From the NCBI GenBank assembly GCA_029975475.1, contig JARKPB010000008.1:372001-436000 (forward strand): DNA of 64,000 nt. Reading direction: 5' to 3'. Below are positions 7,774 to 16,522 of the stretch, piece after piece (position 1 is the first letter of the stretch; each line of letters begins with the position of its first letter). The notes beneath the pieces are model-generated. The model searched no databases, was not told the DNA's origin, and saw only the letters and a list, made by a program, of their open reading frames with translations. Origin of the DNA: Anaerolineaceae bacterium. Lineage in GTDB: Bacteria > Chloroflexota > Anaerolineae > Anaerolineales > Anaerolineaceae. Both the position numbers and the translations under genes were made by a program.

Positions 7774-10680
7774 CTACTGGGCCGGGAAGGCAAATAACCC
7801 GCGCGGATAATTCCGCCCGATCTGGTTGCTGAGGATCTGGCTGTTCTCGCCTGTATTTTTAAGCGTCAGGTTCCAGCGCCCGTTCTCTGACTGAAGGTAA
7901 ACCAGCGTGTTGCTGTCTGCCCAGACCAGACTGGCGACCTCTTCGCCTTCAATACCGAAGATTTCTGCCTTGCCGTCCGGGGTGAGAATCGCGCCGCGGC
8001 CGTTTTCCGCAGCCGCTGCCAGGCGCTCAGACCCTGGCGCCCAGACCATACTGGCGGCCTGTAGGGGCAGAATGATCCGGTCTGTTTTTCCATTGAAATC
8101 GTACAGATGAACGCCGTCTTCCGCGGAATAGGCGATGTAGCGGCCGTTGCCCGAAATTGCCATAGGCGGCAGGGCGTTCCCATCAAACTTAACCTGCACC
8201 TGTCCAAGGGTCGTGATTGAGCCGTCCGGCTTCAAGGCAGTCACCGAGAGCGTGCAGCTGGTCTGGCAGGGGCTGCGGGTTGCGGCATCCTCGGGCAGGT
8301 AATATGCGGCATAAACTTCGCTGCTGTTTTGAGCCCACTGCGTGTACGGCGTCAGGTAGCGCGGAGAATCCAGCAGAACTGGCAGAGGAAGTTTTAGCGC
8401 GGATTTGGCGGTGCTGCGCGTGTTCAGGTTCACCATGCTTAATTCGGGGTCCAGGGTAAGCGCGTTAACCACCAGAACCGCCCGTCCGTTCGGCGCGAAG
8501 ACCGATTGACCTGCGCCGCTGTAGGCGATGAAATCCCTGCGCAGGCCGGATTGCGGATTGACCATGGCGTAGCCCAGGATCTTTTGCTGGTCAAGCAGGC
8601 TGGCGCGGTATTCAACCACCAGGGTGGTCGGTCCGGTCTGCCAGGCGAAATTCCCGGGTTGGATCGCTTCCATCGGTCCGCTGTAATCGGTTAAGAGGGC
8701 TTGATCCGGGGCGGCTTTTACCTCAACCGTGGCGGAATTACCCGTCAGGGCGGCGATCCAGACTTTTGTATTTTGCCGGTAAGCCGCCAGGCTGGCGTCG
8801 CTGGTAAAGATGGACTCCGTCAGGTCGCCGCTGATCAGAGGCTCAAAGCCGCCGCTGCTGTTCAAGCGCGAAATACCGCCATTGCTGTGGATATAGACGA
8901 CGGCCGCGGCTTTTTCCACCGGTAAAACCGCTGTGGGGTTGGCAGCAAACGTCTTGGGTTGAGCGCCGGCGGCTGAAGCATCTGGCTGCCAGACCTTAAA
9001 CGCAGGCGGGGCGGATTTGGCTAGTACCTGCGGTTGGCTGCCGGGTTTCATCAGGTATAACTGATCCGCGGAAAAGAGCAGGTAGTCCTGGCTTAGCCAG
9101 GCGGCGTCGGTGATAAAGTACTGCGTATCGCCGGACAGGGCGGTGGGCTCATCACCGATGGTGTAAAGATAGATATGGCCGTCCTCGGAATTTAACAATA
9201 CCTGTTTTGAATCCGGACTCCACGCCAATGGTTTGGCAGCCAGTCCGCCTGGAAGGTTGACGGCGATCTGAGCGCCGGTTTTCAGCTCCACGAGAGAAAG
9301 GCCGGATTTCAGCGGGTAGATTGCGTATAGACCATCAGGTGAAAAAAGTCGGTCGGACTGCAGCATATCTCCGCCAGGCCAATCGCTGAAGCGCGCCGCA
9401 ACGGTTAATCGCCCGTCCAGGGTCGCGCGCAAGACAGCGTATGCCGGGGAGGTCGCTGCGCTGCCCGGGTTGGCCTGCGGACTGGCATACGGGTCAGAAA
9501 ATACCAGCAGTTCGACTGATTCGTTGTCATTTGACCATCTCGCGCCGCCCCAGGTCGCGGCATACGGCAGTTTTTCCGGGTTGACCTGGTTTAAACTCAG
9601 GTCAAGGTGCGCTCCGTTGGTTAAGTTCAGGAGGATTAAACTCCCGTCCGCGCCTGCCAGGGCTGCCATTTGTCCGTCGCTTGAGTACACGGTCCTGGTG
9701 GAAGGCGCGTTTATCGTCAATGTATTGATCACTTCGCCGTTTTCCGGGCGGATGAGGGCGAAACCATACACATCCAACCCGACACCGCCCGTTCCTCCGC
9801 CCTGGCAGGGGACAATGAGATTTCCGCTTCCTTTCTGCCAGTGCAATTCCAGGAAGAGGCAGGTCTGCGGAAATTTCCCCTGTAATTCCGGTAAGCCGAT
9901 TAACCGCCGCGGGCTGCCGCCGCCGATGTCATCCAGCCAGATTTCTTCCCCGTTTTCATACGCCACCAGGCTTCCGTCCGGCGAGATTTCGGCGGAATTT
10001 ACCCCTTGCGCCAGATCCATCAGCTGCCCTTTTGAAGTCAGGGCGCTCAGCGCGCCTTCGATGCTAAAAATGGCTTTGAAATCTACGCCGGCAGGGATAA
10101 CGGCTGCGGTGGGGGTGCTGGTGGGGGGAAGGGTTGGCAGATCCGGGAAAGGAACAGTATACGTGGGCGCGCCGGCAGGAGACTTGGGATCGAGAAAATT
10201 AGGGGGAAGCAGGAATCTTTCCGCGGCCCATAAACCACCAGCGCCAATCAAGATACCCAGCAGCAATAAAAAGAAGGTCAAAAAACAGCCCCCGGCGGAA
10301 CTTCGCCTGCGCCTGCGCCGGTTCGCGCTGGCGGCAGAAGCGACTCCTGGAGGTGTCGGCGGGGATTGAGTGTCAGGCACGGGCGGGTCTGATTCCGCGG
10401 CCTCCAGCTCTTCTAATTCCGTTTCCTTTTCCTGTGCGAGGGATTTACCGGTCAATGTTTCCAGGCTCTTGCGGGCCAGCTCGCTGTTGGGATGATAATT
10501 CAGGGCTTCGCGCAGCACTGCGATCCTTTGCTGATCGGTTTGCATGGTGGTGGCCAGCCAGAGCCAGGCATTTTCCTGCCCCGGATCGCGGCGGACTTCT
10601 TCGAGTAAAATCCGGCGCGCTTCAGCCTGCTGGCCGTTTTTGATTAACTGGATTGCGTATTTGACCTGATCGGATGCCAT
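7774..10680 (-). CDS. Large TPR / transmembrane / beta-propeller protein
   Basis: A 967-residue protein with three parts. Residues ~1-95 are helical and TPR-like (YAIQLIKNGQQAEARRILLE, then NAWLWLATTMQTDQQRIAVL). A Pro/Ser-rich linker and basic RRRRRR stretch precede one membrane helix near residues 130-160. The remaining ~780 residues look like TolB/WD-type propeller repeats: SPDGSLVAYENG, FSPDGLYAIYPL, WSPDSKQVLLN, FAPNGRAVLVVN, LTPDGKAEIF. The propeller should lie outside the membrane and the TPR inside. ATG 10680 follows GGGGAGG. Such proteins are frequent in Anaerolineae-like genomes, but a function is not known. It faces the + strand gene at 7026 tail to tail. Confidence 0.72.
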   Translation of the reverse strand: MASDQVKYAIQLIKNGQQAEARRILLEEVRRDPGQENAWLWLATTMQTDQQRIAVLREALNYHPNSELARKSLETLTGKSLAQEKETELEELEAAESDPPVPDTQSPPTPPGVASAASANRRRRRRSSAGGCFLTFFLLLLGILIGAGGLWAAERFLLPPNFLDPKSPAGAPTYTVPFPDLPTLPPTSTPTAAVIPAGVDFKAIFSIEGALSALTSKGQLMDLAQGVNSAEISPDGSLVAYENGEEIWLDDIGGGSPRRLIGLPELQGKFPQTCLFLELHWQKGSGNLIVPCQGGGTGGVGLDVYGFALIRPENGEVINTLTINAPSTRTVYSSDGQMAALAGADGSLILLNLTNGAHLDLSLNQVNPEKLPYAATWGGARWSNDNESVELLVFSDPYASPQANPGSAATSPAYAVLRATLDGRLTVAARFSDWPGGDMLQSDRLFSPDGLYAIYPLKSGLSLVELKTGAQIAVNLPGGLAAKPLAWSPDSKQVLLNSEDGHIYLYTIGDEPTALSGDTQYFITDAAWLSQDYLLFSADQLYLMKPGSQPQVLAKSAPPAFKVWQPDASAAGAQPKTFAANPTAVLPVEKAAAVVYIHSNGGISRLNSSGGFEPLISGDLTESIFTSDASLAAYRQNTKVWIAALTGNSATVEVKAAPDQALLTDYSGPMEAIQPGNFAWQTGPTTLVVEYRASLLDQQKILGYAMVNPQSGLRRDFIAYSGAGQSVFAPNGRAVLVVNALTLDPELSMVNLNTRSTAKSALKLPLPVLLDSPRYLTPYTQWAQNSSEVYAAYYLPEDAATRSPCQTSCTLSVTALKPDGSITTLGQVQVKFDGNALPPMAISGNGRYIAYSAEDGVHLYDFNGKTDRIILPLQAASMVWAPGSERLAAAAENGRGAILTPDGKAEIFGIEGEEVASLVWADSNTLVYLQSENGRWNLTLKNTGENSQILSNQIGRNYPRGLFAFPAQ

Positions 10681-10740
10681 GCGAACCTCCCCAAATGGGA
10701 TTACGGGATGTATCTGCAATGTTGCAAGGTTTATGCCATA

Positions 10741-11892
10741 CTATTTGATCTGACCGATAAAACATTTCACAGCGATCGCGCCGTTAAACATCGGCAGCGC
10801 CCGCTCAGGGACAAGACGCGTCTGGCGAAAAAGGGTCTCATCACTGCACAGGATCGCGAAGCGCCAGGACCGGCAGCTGCTGCGCAGCACATCCCCGAAC
10901 CTGGCGTACAAATTGCGCAAATCGCTGCCCGCGGAGACTCGCTGTCCGTAAGGCGGGTTGGTGACTACCCAGCCTGGTCCCGGCAGATGCGGCAGGTCGG
11001 AAATCGCCTGCTGCCGGAAATGAATCCACTGAGCCGCCCCCGCCCGTTCGGCGTTCTGGAGGCAGGCATTGACCGCCCCCGCATTGCGGTCCATCCCGTA
11101 GATCGGGACAGATGATTCCTCTATCTTTTGTTCAGCCACCGCGAGAATGCTTTCCCATAAATCTGCCTGAAACGAGGGCCATTTTTGAAAGGCAAAGGCG
11201 CGCTGCCAACCGGGCGGTACCTTGCGGGCGAGCAGGGCGGCTTCGATCGGGATCGTGCCAGAACCGCAGAATGGGTCAACCAACGGTGAAACCTGGTCCC
11301 ATTCGCTCGCCAGAAGCATTCCCGCGGCCAGGGTCTCGCGCAGCGGCGCTTTGGCCAGAGCCTGGCGATACCCCCTGCGGTTAAGCGCTTCACCGCTGGT
11401 ATCCAGCCGGATTGTGCAGCGGTTCCTGGTAATCTCTACCAGCAGGAAATGATCAGGGGTTTCCTGGTCAGCGGGAATACGGAGGCGGAATCCCAGCATT
11501 TCCGCCCGATCAATCACCGCTTTGCTGACTTCGCGTTCGACCGCATGTTCGTGGAACAGGCGCGATTGACTGCTTTCCGCGCGCACCAGCAGGCTCTGGC
11601 CGCTGGCCATGTACCGCTGCCAGGGCAGGCGGCTGACGTGATGCCTCAGGGCGGCGAAGTCGCTGACATAAAACGCGCCCAACTGCAGGAAAATCCGCGT
11701 GGCGGTGCGCAGGTGGAGGTTGGCGCGGTAAATTTCCTCTGCCCCGCCGGCGATTTCGATCCCTGATTGTGGGTGAACTTCCGCCGCTTTTTCCCCTTGA
11801 TCAGCCTGAGGATCTACCAAACCCAGATCCGCAGCTTCGCGCAGAGTCCATGGAACCAGCCCGGCGGGCGCGGACAGAAAAATTTTATTCAT
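10741..11892 (-). CDS. THUMP-domain class I methyltransferase (RlmL/YpsC type)
   Basis: A 383-residue RNA methyltransferase. The N-terminal half holds a THUMP-like RNA-binding region (about residues 50-150). The catalytic UPF0020 domain follows, with DPFCGSGTIPIEAALLARK as the SAM motif I region. The WVVTNPPYGQRVS segment contains the NPPY motif used for exocyclic N-methylation of guanine or adenine. The closest known roles are 23S rRNA m2G methylation (RlmL N-terminal half, YpsC). Its start overlaps the YgiQ stop by 8 bases, so the two are translationally coupled. Confidence 0.87.
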   Translation of the reverse strand: MNKIFLSAPAGLVPWTLREAADLGLVDPQADQGEKAAEVHPQSGIEIAGGAEEIYRANLHLRTATRIFLQLGAFYVSDFAALRHHVSRLPWQRYMASGQSLLVRAESSQSRLFHEHAVEREVSKAVIDRAEMLGFRLRIPADQETPDHFLLVEITRNRCTIRLDTSGEALNRRGYRQALAKAPLRETLAAGMLLASEWDQVSPLVDPFCGSGTIPIEAALLARKVPPGWQRAFAFQKWPSFQADLWESILAVAEQKIEESSVPIYGMDRNAGAVNACLQNAERAGAAQWIHFRQQAISDLPHLPGPGWVVTNPPYGQRVSAGSDLRNLYARFGDVLRSSCRSWRFAILCSDETLFRQTRLVPERALPMFNGAIAVKCFIGQIK

Positions 11893-13603
11893 GACGTTTT
11901 TTCAGGAGCGCCTTGGTTCCCGGCCCGGTGAGAATGGATTTCTGGCGTTCTTTTCGGGTCAGGTTTTTTTCAACAAAGATCGGCCGTTTGGTGAACGGAT
12001 CCATTTCCGTGTAGTACATCAGACTGGCGTAGGTGGACGGCGTGGGTGTAAAAATTTGAACCTGTTCCGGCTGGATGTTTAACTCCCGCGAAACAAAGCG
12101 TTTCAACGCATGCATCTCTTCTTCACCGCAGCCTGGATACGCGGCGATCAAGTAATACGTCAGGAACTGTTGTTTGCCGCTTTTCCGGTTTGCGTCTTCA
12201 AACAACTGCTTAAATGCCGTCAGTTTATCCGCGCCCGGTTTCCCCATTCGCCGGAGCACGTGATCCTCGCTGTGTTCCGGGGCGACCTTCATCTGACCCG
12301 ATAGGTGGAAGTCGACCACTTCCTGAAGGTATTCGCGGCCGTGTTCGCTGTCATTCAGGATCAGATCATATCGAATTCCTGAGGCGACAAACACTTTGCG
12401 AACGCCCGGAAGCTGTCGCAAGCGGCGCAGCAGGCGGGTTTGGCGCGAATGGTCAACTTTCAAAACCGGGCAGACTTCCGGGTAGAGGCAGCGATTTTTT
12501 TGACAACTGCCCTGCGCGGTTTTCTTGACGCATTCAAACCCATACATGTTAGCGGTCGGTCCGCCGACATCCAGAATATTCCCTTTGAAACCAGGCAGGC
12601 GGGTGATTTTCTTTGCCTCTTCTAGAATTGATTCCTCGGAACGCCAGCGCACGGTGCGCCCTTCATGCACCGCGATGGCGCAAAAGTTACATTCTCCATA
12701 ACACCCGCGGTGGGTGGGGATGGAGAAGCGGATTGTTTCCAGGGCTTTTACCGGACCCTGTTGGCGGTAATAAGGATGCAGGTCTCTCTCAAAGTCCAGA
12801 TTGTAGATGTCATCCATCTCTTTCTGGGTGGGGTAGAACGCTGGCGGGTTCTGCACAAGGTAACGATTGCCGTGCCCCTGCGCCAGGCCGACAGCGTTCA
12901 AGGGGTCATTGTTCTGGTAAAACGTATGGAACATCTGGATGAATGCCAGTTTATCCTGCCGGACGGATTCCAGAGAAGGCAGCACCAGATACCCTTCGGG
13001 GACTTCACGCCTTGCCCGGCACAAGCCCCGAATTTGATTGGGGTCTTTTCCTTCGGACAGGGCTGCTGCAAGCTCAAGAATAGACCGTTCTGCCATACCG
13101 TAGAGCAGATAATCCGCTTTCGAGTCGATTAAAATGGATGCGCGGATGCGGTCATCCCAGTAATCGTAATGGGCAATCCGCCGCAGACTGGCTTCGATCC
13201 CGCCCAGCACAATCGGCCGCTGGCTTTTAAAGTGGCGTTTAATTAAATTGGTATAGGCAAGCAGCGCCCTGTCAGGGCGGCGGTTGTTCTCACCGCCCGG
13301 GGTAAAATCGTCTGACCTGCGCTTTTTTTTGCTGGCGGTATAATTCGCGACCATCGAGTCAACGCTGCCGCCGGTTACACCCCAGAAGAGGCGCGGTTCT
13401 CCCAGGCGGGTGATATCAGCGGGGCTGTTGACATCCGGCTGTGCGATCACTCCGACGCGGTAACCGGCGTTGAGCAGGATTTTCCCAATTAACGCGACCC
13501 CGATATACGGGCTGTCAATATAGCTGTCTCCACTGACCAGGATGATATCCAGGGCATCCCATTTCAGCGTACGCAGCTCTTCCGGTGTGGTTGGCAGAAA
13601 CAT
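11885..13603 (-). CDS. ygiQ: YgiQ-family radical SAM protein (UPF0313)
   Basis: A 572-residue radical SAM enzyme. The cluster motif is RGCYGECNFCAI (CxxxCxxC) near residue 310. Upstream is a cobalamin-binding-like N-terminal region; downstream the family hallmark LDVGGPTANMYG and a SGIRYDLILND segment follow. The reaction is unknown for the family. The start is the ATG at 13603 with no Shine-Dalgarno; a TACAAT -10 box lies nine bases away, so the message appears leaderless. Confidence 0.92.
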   Translation of the reverse strand: MFLPTTPEELRTLKWDALDIILVSGDSYIDSPYIGVALIGKILLNAGYRVGVIAQPDVNSPADITRLGEPRLFWGVTGGSVDSMVANYTASKKKRRSDDFTPGGENNRRPDRALLAYTNLIKRHFKSQRPIVLGGIEASLRRIAHYDYWDDRIRASILIDSKADYLLYGMAERSILELAAALSEGKDPNQIRGLCRARREVPEGYLVLPSLESVRQDKLAFIQMFHTFYQNNDPLNAVGLAQGHGNRYLVQNPPAFYPTQKEMDDIYNLDFERDLHPYYRQQGPVKALETIRFSIPTHRGCYGECNFCAIAVHEGRTVRWRSEESILEEAKKITRLPGFKGNILDVGGPTANMYGFECVKKTAQGSCQKNRCLYPEVCPVLKVDHSRQTRLLRRLRQLPGVRKVFVASGIRYDLILNDSEHGREYLQEVVDFHLSGQMKVAPEHSEDHVLRRMGKPGADKLTAFKQLFEDANRKSGKQQFLTYYLIAAYPGCGEEEMHALKRFVSRELNIQPEQVQIFTPTPSTYASLMYYTEMDPFTKRPIFVEKNLTRKERQKSILTGPGTKALLKKRHE

Positions 13604-13612
13604 AACATGGTG

Positions 13613-13643
13613 ATTGTATCACGCAGCCGGTTCGGGGTAAAAT
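13613..13643. promoter_or_regulatory. Overlapping divergent promoters for ygiQ and the SUI1 gene
   Basis: Leftward: TTTACC (complement of 13636-13641), 17 bases, TACAAT (complement of 13613-13618), then nine bases to the ygiQ ATG. Rightward: TTGTAT (13614-13619), 18 bases, TAAAAT (13638-13643), then the SUI1 gene with its own GAGG site. The -10 of each promoter lies on the -35 of the other, so polymerase cannot occupy both. Confidence 0.5.
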
Positions 13644-13659
13644 TTTAGCAGAGGTTTCA

Positions 13660-14013
13660 ATGCCAGATCACGATCCAGTGGTGTATTCAACCCAATATGG
13701 CCGCCACTGTCCAGACTGCGGACTTCCGGTTGAGCGCTGCACCTGTTCGCGGACGGCCGCACCGCCGCCAGGCGACGGGGTGGCGCGGGTCGGGATAGAA
13801 ACCAAAGGCCGGGGCGGGAAAGTCGTGACGGTTGTTCGAGGTTTGCGGTTAACCCGGCCAGAAATGGCTTCGCTTACCACACTGCTCAAGAAACGCTGCG
13901 GATGCGGTGGGGCGTTAAAAGACTGGGTCATCGAGCTGCAGGGCGATCGGCGCGAGGCGGTTGTGGCAGAACTGACCCGCCTGGGTCATCGGGCAAAAAA
14001 AGCGGGAGGATAA
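13660..14013 (+). CDS. SUI1/YciH-family translation initiation factor
   Basis: A 117-residue protein of the eIF1/SUI1 family found in some bacteria as YciH. The N-terminus carries a small Cys pair module (CPDCGLPVERCTC). The SUI1 fold follows with VGIETKGRGGKVVTVVRGL and the diagnostic LKKRCGCGGALKDWVIELQG near residues 80-100. In E. coli, YciH affects start-site fidelity and translation under stress. GAGG lies six bases before the ATG. Its presence is notable because many nearby genes appear leaderless. Confidence 0.92.
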   Translation: MPDHDPVVYSTQYGRHCPDCGLPVERCTCSRTAAPPPGDGVARVGIETKGRGGKVVTVVRGLRLTRPEMASLTTLLKKRCGCGGALKDWVIELQGDRREAVVAELTRLGHRAKKAGG

Positions 14014-14085
14014 CCGCTTCTGAAATTCAACCAGCCGATATGAAGCTCACCACAAACGGTTTTCGGGTTATTGGCAAACCTGAAT

Positions 14086-14634
14086 TTATTGTCCGTTCAC
14101 AGCGTATTTTTCCGCCAGTCCGCGAGCCGCTTTGATTTCTCCGAAATACATGCGGTGATAATCCTTGCGCGGATAATTGGAAAGGATGGTTTCATCCAGA
14201 AATTGCTCGGGGCGGAAATCGCTCGCAAAGACCTTTTGACAATCCAGGATCAATTCAGCTTCAGCGAATCCAGGCGCGGCAACGACCTGGCTGGAAATCG
14301 GGGTTAACCCCGAGGCGCTGATTTTATCGCCTTCTCGTCCCGATCGAGAGCCGAGCAGTGAAAGCGCATTGCGGGCGGTTTCAGGGAAGGCGCTCAGGGT
14401 GAACGTATTGTACTTCTCCATGAACTCAAAGGTATACCGCGTCGGACGCACCACCACCAGGGCGATGGGCCGATTCCACATACAGCCAAATGCTCCCCAG
14501 CTGACTGTCATCGTGTTGAAATGCCGTTTGGAAAAATCACCCGCGGTCAGCAGGAACCACTGCTGATCCCAGATCTGATAGGATCTAAGCAGCAGGTTTT
14601 CAATTGAAATTGCCTGTCGATCAGGTACGTTCAT
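14086..14634 (-). CDS. Flavin reductase-like FMN-binding split-barrel protein
   Basis: A 182-residue protein of the flavin reductase/DIM6-NTAB family (PF01613). It has the expected FNTMTVSWGAFGCMWNRP core, where the TVS-type segment contacts FMN, then VVVRPTRYTFEFMEK and FTLSAFPETARNAL. The family supplies reduced FMN to partner monooxygenases or acts as a stand-alone flavoprotein. It overlaps the PilZ gene stop in an ATGA, so the two are coupled. No monooxygenase is nearby and the partner is unknown. Confidence 0.88.
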   Translation of the reverse strand: MNVPDRQAISIENLLLRSYQIWDQQWFLLTAGDFSKRHFNTMTVSWGAFGCMWNRPIALVVVRPTRYTFEFMEKYNTFTLSAFPETARNALSLLGSRSGREGDKISASGLTPISSQVVAAPGFAEAELILDCQKVFASDFRPEQFLDETILSNYPRKDYHRMYFGEIKAARGLAEKYAVNGQ

Positions 14635-15356
14635 ACGCTAACGCTTTCCTCCCGGGTCAGCTCGCGGCTGAGGGATTGCAGCTGAAGGATGATTTCGGAC
14701 TGCCGGGCAGCGATGTATTCAGACAGCGCGCCGGCAGCCTCTCCCTGCGGTTCCACACGGATGCCGATGCGGCGGATAAAATTACCGCGCATTTTTAACG
14801 CATTGGTGATGAATCCATCAATCACAAGCTGATGGGGGTATGTTGGCAGGGTAAACCCAACGGTGATCGGGTCATCTTTGCGGAACTCGACCTGATCATG
14901 CAGCAGCGCCGCAAAGGTGTAAACGCCCACCCCTACGGCAGATAAATCCGCCAGGGTGGCGGTCATGCGAATGCCTTCCTGGGCAACGATTGCCTGGATT
15001 GGGTCTTTGGGTTGAACGCGCAGACTTTGCCGTTTGCCAAATGACGGTCCGGCCGCGGAATAGCTGCTGAGGGTGATCAATCTGTTGGAAAAATCAAAGC
15101 TTTCTGGCACAGATTTTAAAACCATCGGAAGCTGGCTGTGCTGCAGAAAGATCTTCTTTTCCGTCCAGGCGGCGGCAATTTGATGCGGGTGAATGCTTAA
15201 AATGATTGTATTGGCCTGAACCTCACGGATGACCCCGGGGTGCTGGATGGGGACGCCGAAATAATTGTTTTGGCAGATGAGCTTTTCCTGGCTTTCCTGG
15301 ATATTGCGAAAAACCCGGTGCAGCTCCTGTCCGATTGGTTCTTCCGCAGCAACCAT
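14631..15356 (-). CDS. PilZ-domain protein, YcgR-like (cyclic di-GMP receptor)
   Basis: A 241-residue protein. Residues ~20-105 resemble the N-terminal YcgR-like barrel (PilZN). The C-terminal PilZ domain carries both cyclic di-GMP contacts: RQSLR (RxxxR) and DLSAVG (DxSxxG). In flagellated bacteria YcgR brakes motility; here no flagellar gene is present, so control of pili or surface behaviour is more likely, as inference. GGAG precedes ATG 15356. It is the first of a coupled pair with the flavin reductase. Confidence 0.85.
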   Translation of the reverse strand: MVAAEEPIGQELHRVFRNIQESQEKLICQNNYFGVPIQHPGVIREVQANTIILSIHPHQIAAAWTEKKIFLQHSQLPMVLKSVPESFDFSNRLITLSSYSAAGPSFGKRQSLRVQPKDPIQAIVAQEGIRMTATLADLSAVGVGVYTFAALLHDQVEFRKDDPITVGFTLPTYPHQLVIDGFITNALKMRGNFIRRIGIRVEPQGEAAGALSEYIAARQSEIILQLQSLSRELTREESVSV

Positions 15357-15420
15357 GTCTGCTCCAAAAGAAAACTTACTAAGAATTTACCATTTCATTA
15401 TCGCATAATTCTGTCGTATT

Positions 15421-16473
15421 TCAACTCTTCCTGTCCGGGAATAATTCGCACAGGGCGGCGGGCAGATCATCTCTCCAGGCCGGGTAATTATGCCCGCCGT
15501 TGTACACATGAAAGGAATGGCGGTACCCGAGGTTTTTCAGGTGATCGCGCATCGCTTCATTGCAGGGATAAAGCCCCTCGTAGCGGCCAATATCCAGCCA
15601 GATCTGCATACTACGCTCCGGCGCGGCGGTTAACAGGTCCCAGACGGTCATATTGAAATCTTCGAAACGGAAAGCGCCGGATTGACTGATGACCTTACCG
15701 AAGCGGTGGGGCAAACGCAGCGCAGTATACAGCGCCATCAACCCGCCCATTGATGCGCCCAGCACGCCGTGCGCTCCGGGCTGTTCGGCCGGGTTGACCA
15801 ACCGCAGTTCTTCTTCAGCGGCCGGCCAGACCACTTTCTCCAGCCAGAAGACGGTTGCATCTGAGCAGGCATATTCAATCGTCCGGCTCTGGCGGCCGTT
15901 TGGGATCATGATAAGGGCAATCGGTTCAATCCTGCCAGCCTGCAGCAGATTTTCAATGATGGTTACCAGGCGGGCGCGTTTCAGGTAATCGCTGCCGTCC
16001 CAGACCACCAGCGCCGGGACAGGATCTTCAACCGGCGGTTGATACAATATGATGCTTCGTTCTTTTCCCCCGGCCAATCCAAAGGTGGGCAGTACTCTTG
16101 TCTTAAGGCGGCCTTTCGCGCTCTCCCGGCTGCGGTGTGCCCATCTGGTTGGCGCTGCGGCTGGCATGTAAAAATAATTGTTGAATTTTCCAATTCCATT
16201 CGGCGTCAGTCGCGGGTTGAACGGATCTCGCACCCTTTCCCCGGCGATGATAAAAGCATATTCCAGGTAGGCATCCTCCGGCAAAGCGGTCTCATAAATC
16301 CAGATGTCTGGGCTGATCTGCTTGAACAGGAGCGGATCATTTTCATCCCAGGTATTCAGGTCGCTGAGGAGGAGTGGCGGTGTTTTGCCCTGCCACACCA
16401 GAATGACCCGATGGTCCTGGATTATCGGGTTTCCCTGGCTTTTCACCGTTTCTAAAAGGATTTCAAGTTTCAC
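15421..16473 (-). CDS. Enterochelin esterase-like alpha/beta hydrolase
   Basis: A 350-residue putative esterase (D/Fes type, PF00756). The N-terminal ~110 residues form an Ig-like early set domain (VILVWQGK..., LLSDLNTWDENDPLL). The catalytic domain contains the nucleophile elbow GVLGASMGGLMALYTALRLP, with Ser in GxSxG, and a late HVYNGGHNYPAWRDDL with the His. The start is GTG 16473, preceded by AGAGG; the longer frame to 16587 would cross the terminator of the upstream gene and is rejected. The substrate is unknown; no siderophore genes are nearby. Confidence 0.85.
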   Translation of the reverse strand: MKLEILLETVKSQGNPIIQDHRVILVWQGKTPPLLLSDLNTWDENDPLLFKQISPDIWIYETALPEDAYLEYAFIIAGERVRDPFNPRLTPNGIGKFNNYFYMPAAAPTRWAHRSRESAKGRLKTRVLPTFGLAGGKERSIILYQPPVEDPVPALVVWDGSDYLKRARLVTIIENLLQAGRIEPIALIMIPNGRQSRTIEYACSDATVFWLEKVVWPAAEEELRLVNPAEQPGAHGVLGASMGGLMALYTALRLPHRFGKVISQSGAFRFEDFNMTVWDLLTAAPERSMQIWLDIGRYEGLYPCNEAMRDHLKNLGYRHSFHVYNGGHNYPAWRDDLPAALCELFPDRKS

Positions 16474-16486
16474 GCTAACCTCTGAT

Positions 16487-16516
16487 AAAAAAAAAAGACC
16501 AGGTTGCCCTGGTCTT
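16487..16516 (-). terminator. Rho-independent terminator of the FKBP gene
   Basis: A 9-bp perfect stem (AAGACCAGG at 16495-16503 with 16508-16516, 4-base loop) is followed on the minus strand by a run of ten T (complement of 16487-16496). It lies six bases past the FKBP stop and upstream of the esterase GTG. Confidence 0.9.
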
Positions 16517-16522
16517 AATCGT

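Noticed and set aside
9470-10369. 299-residue + strand frame opposite the TPR/propeller gene
   Set aside because: It is Ser/Pro-rich shadow of the minus-strand gene, and the latter has repeats and a membrane helix.
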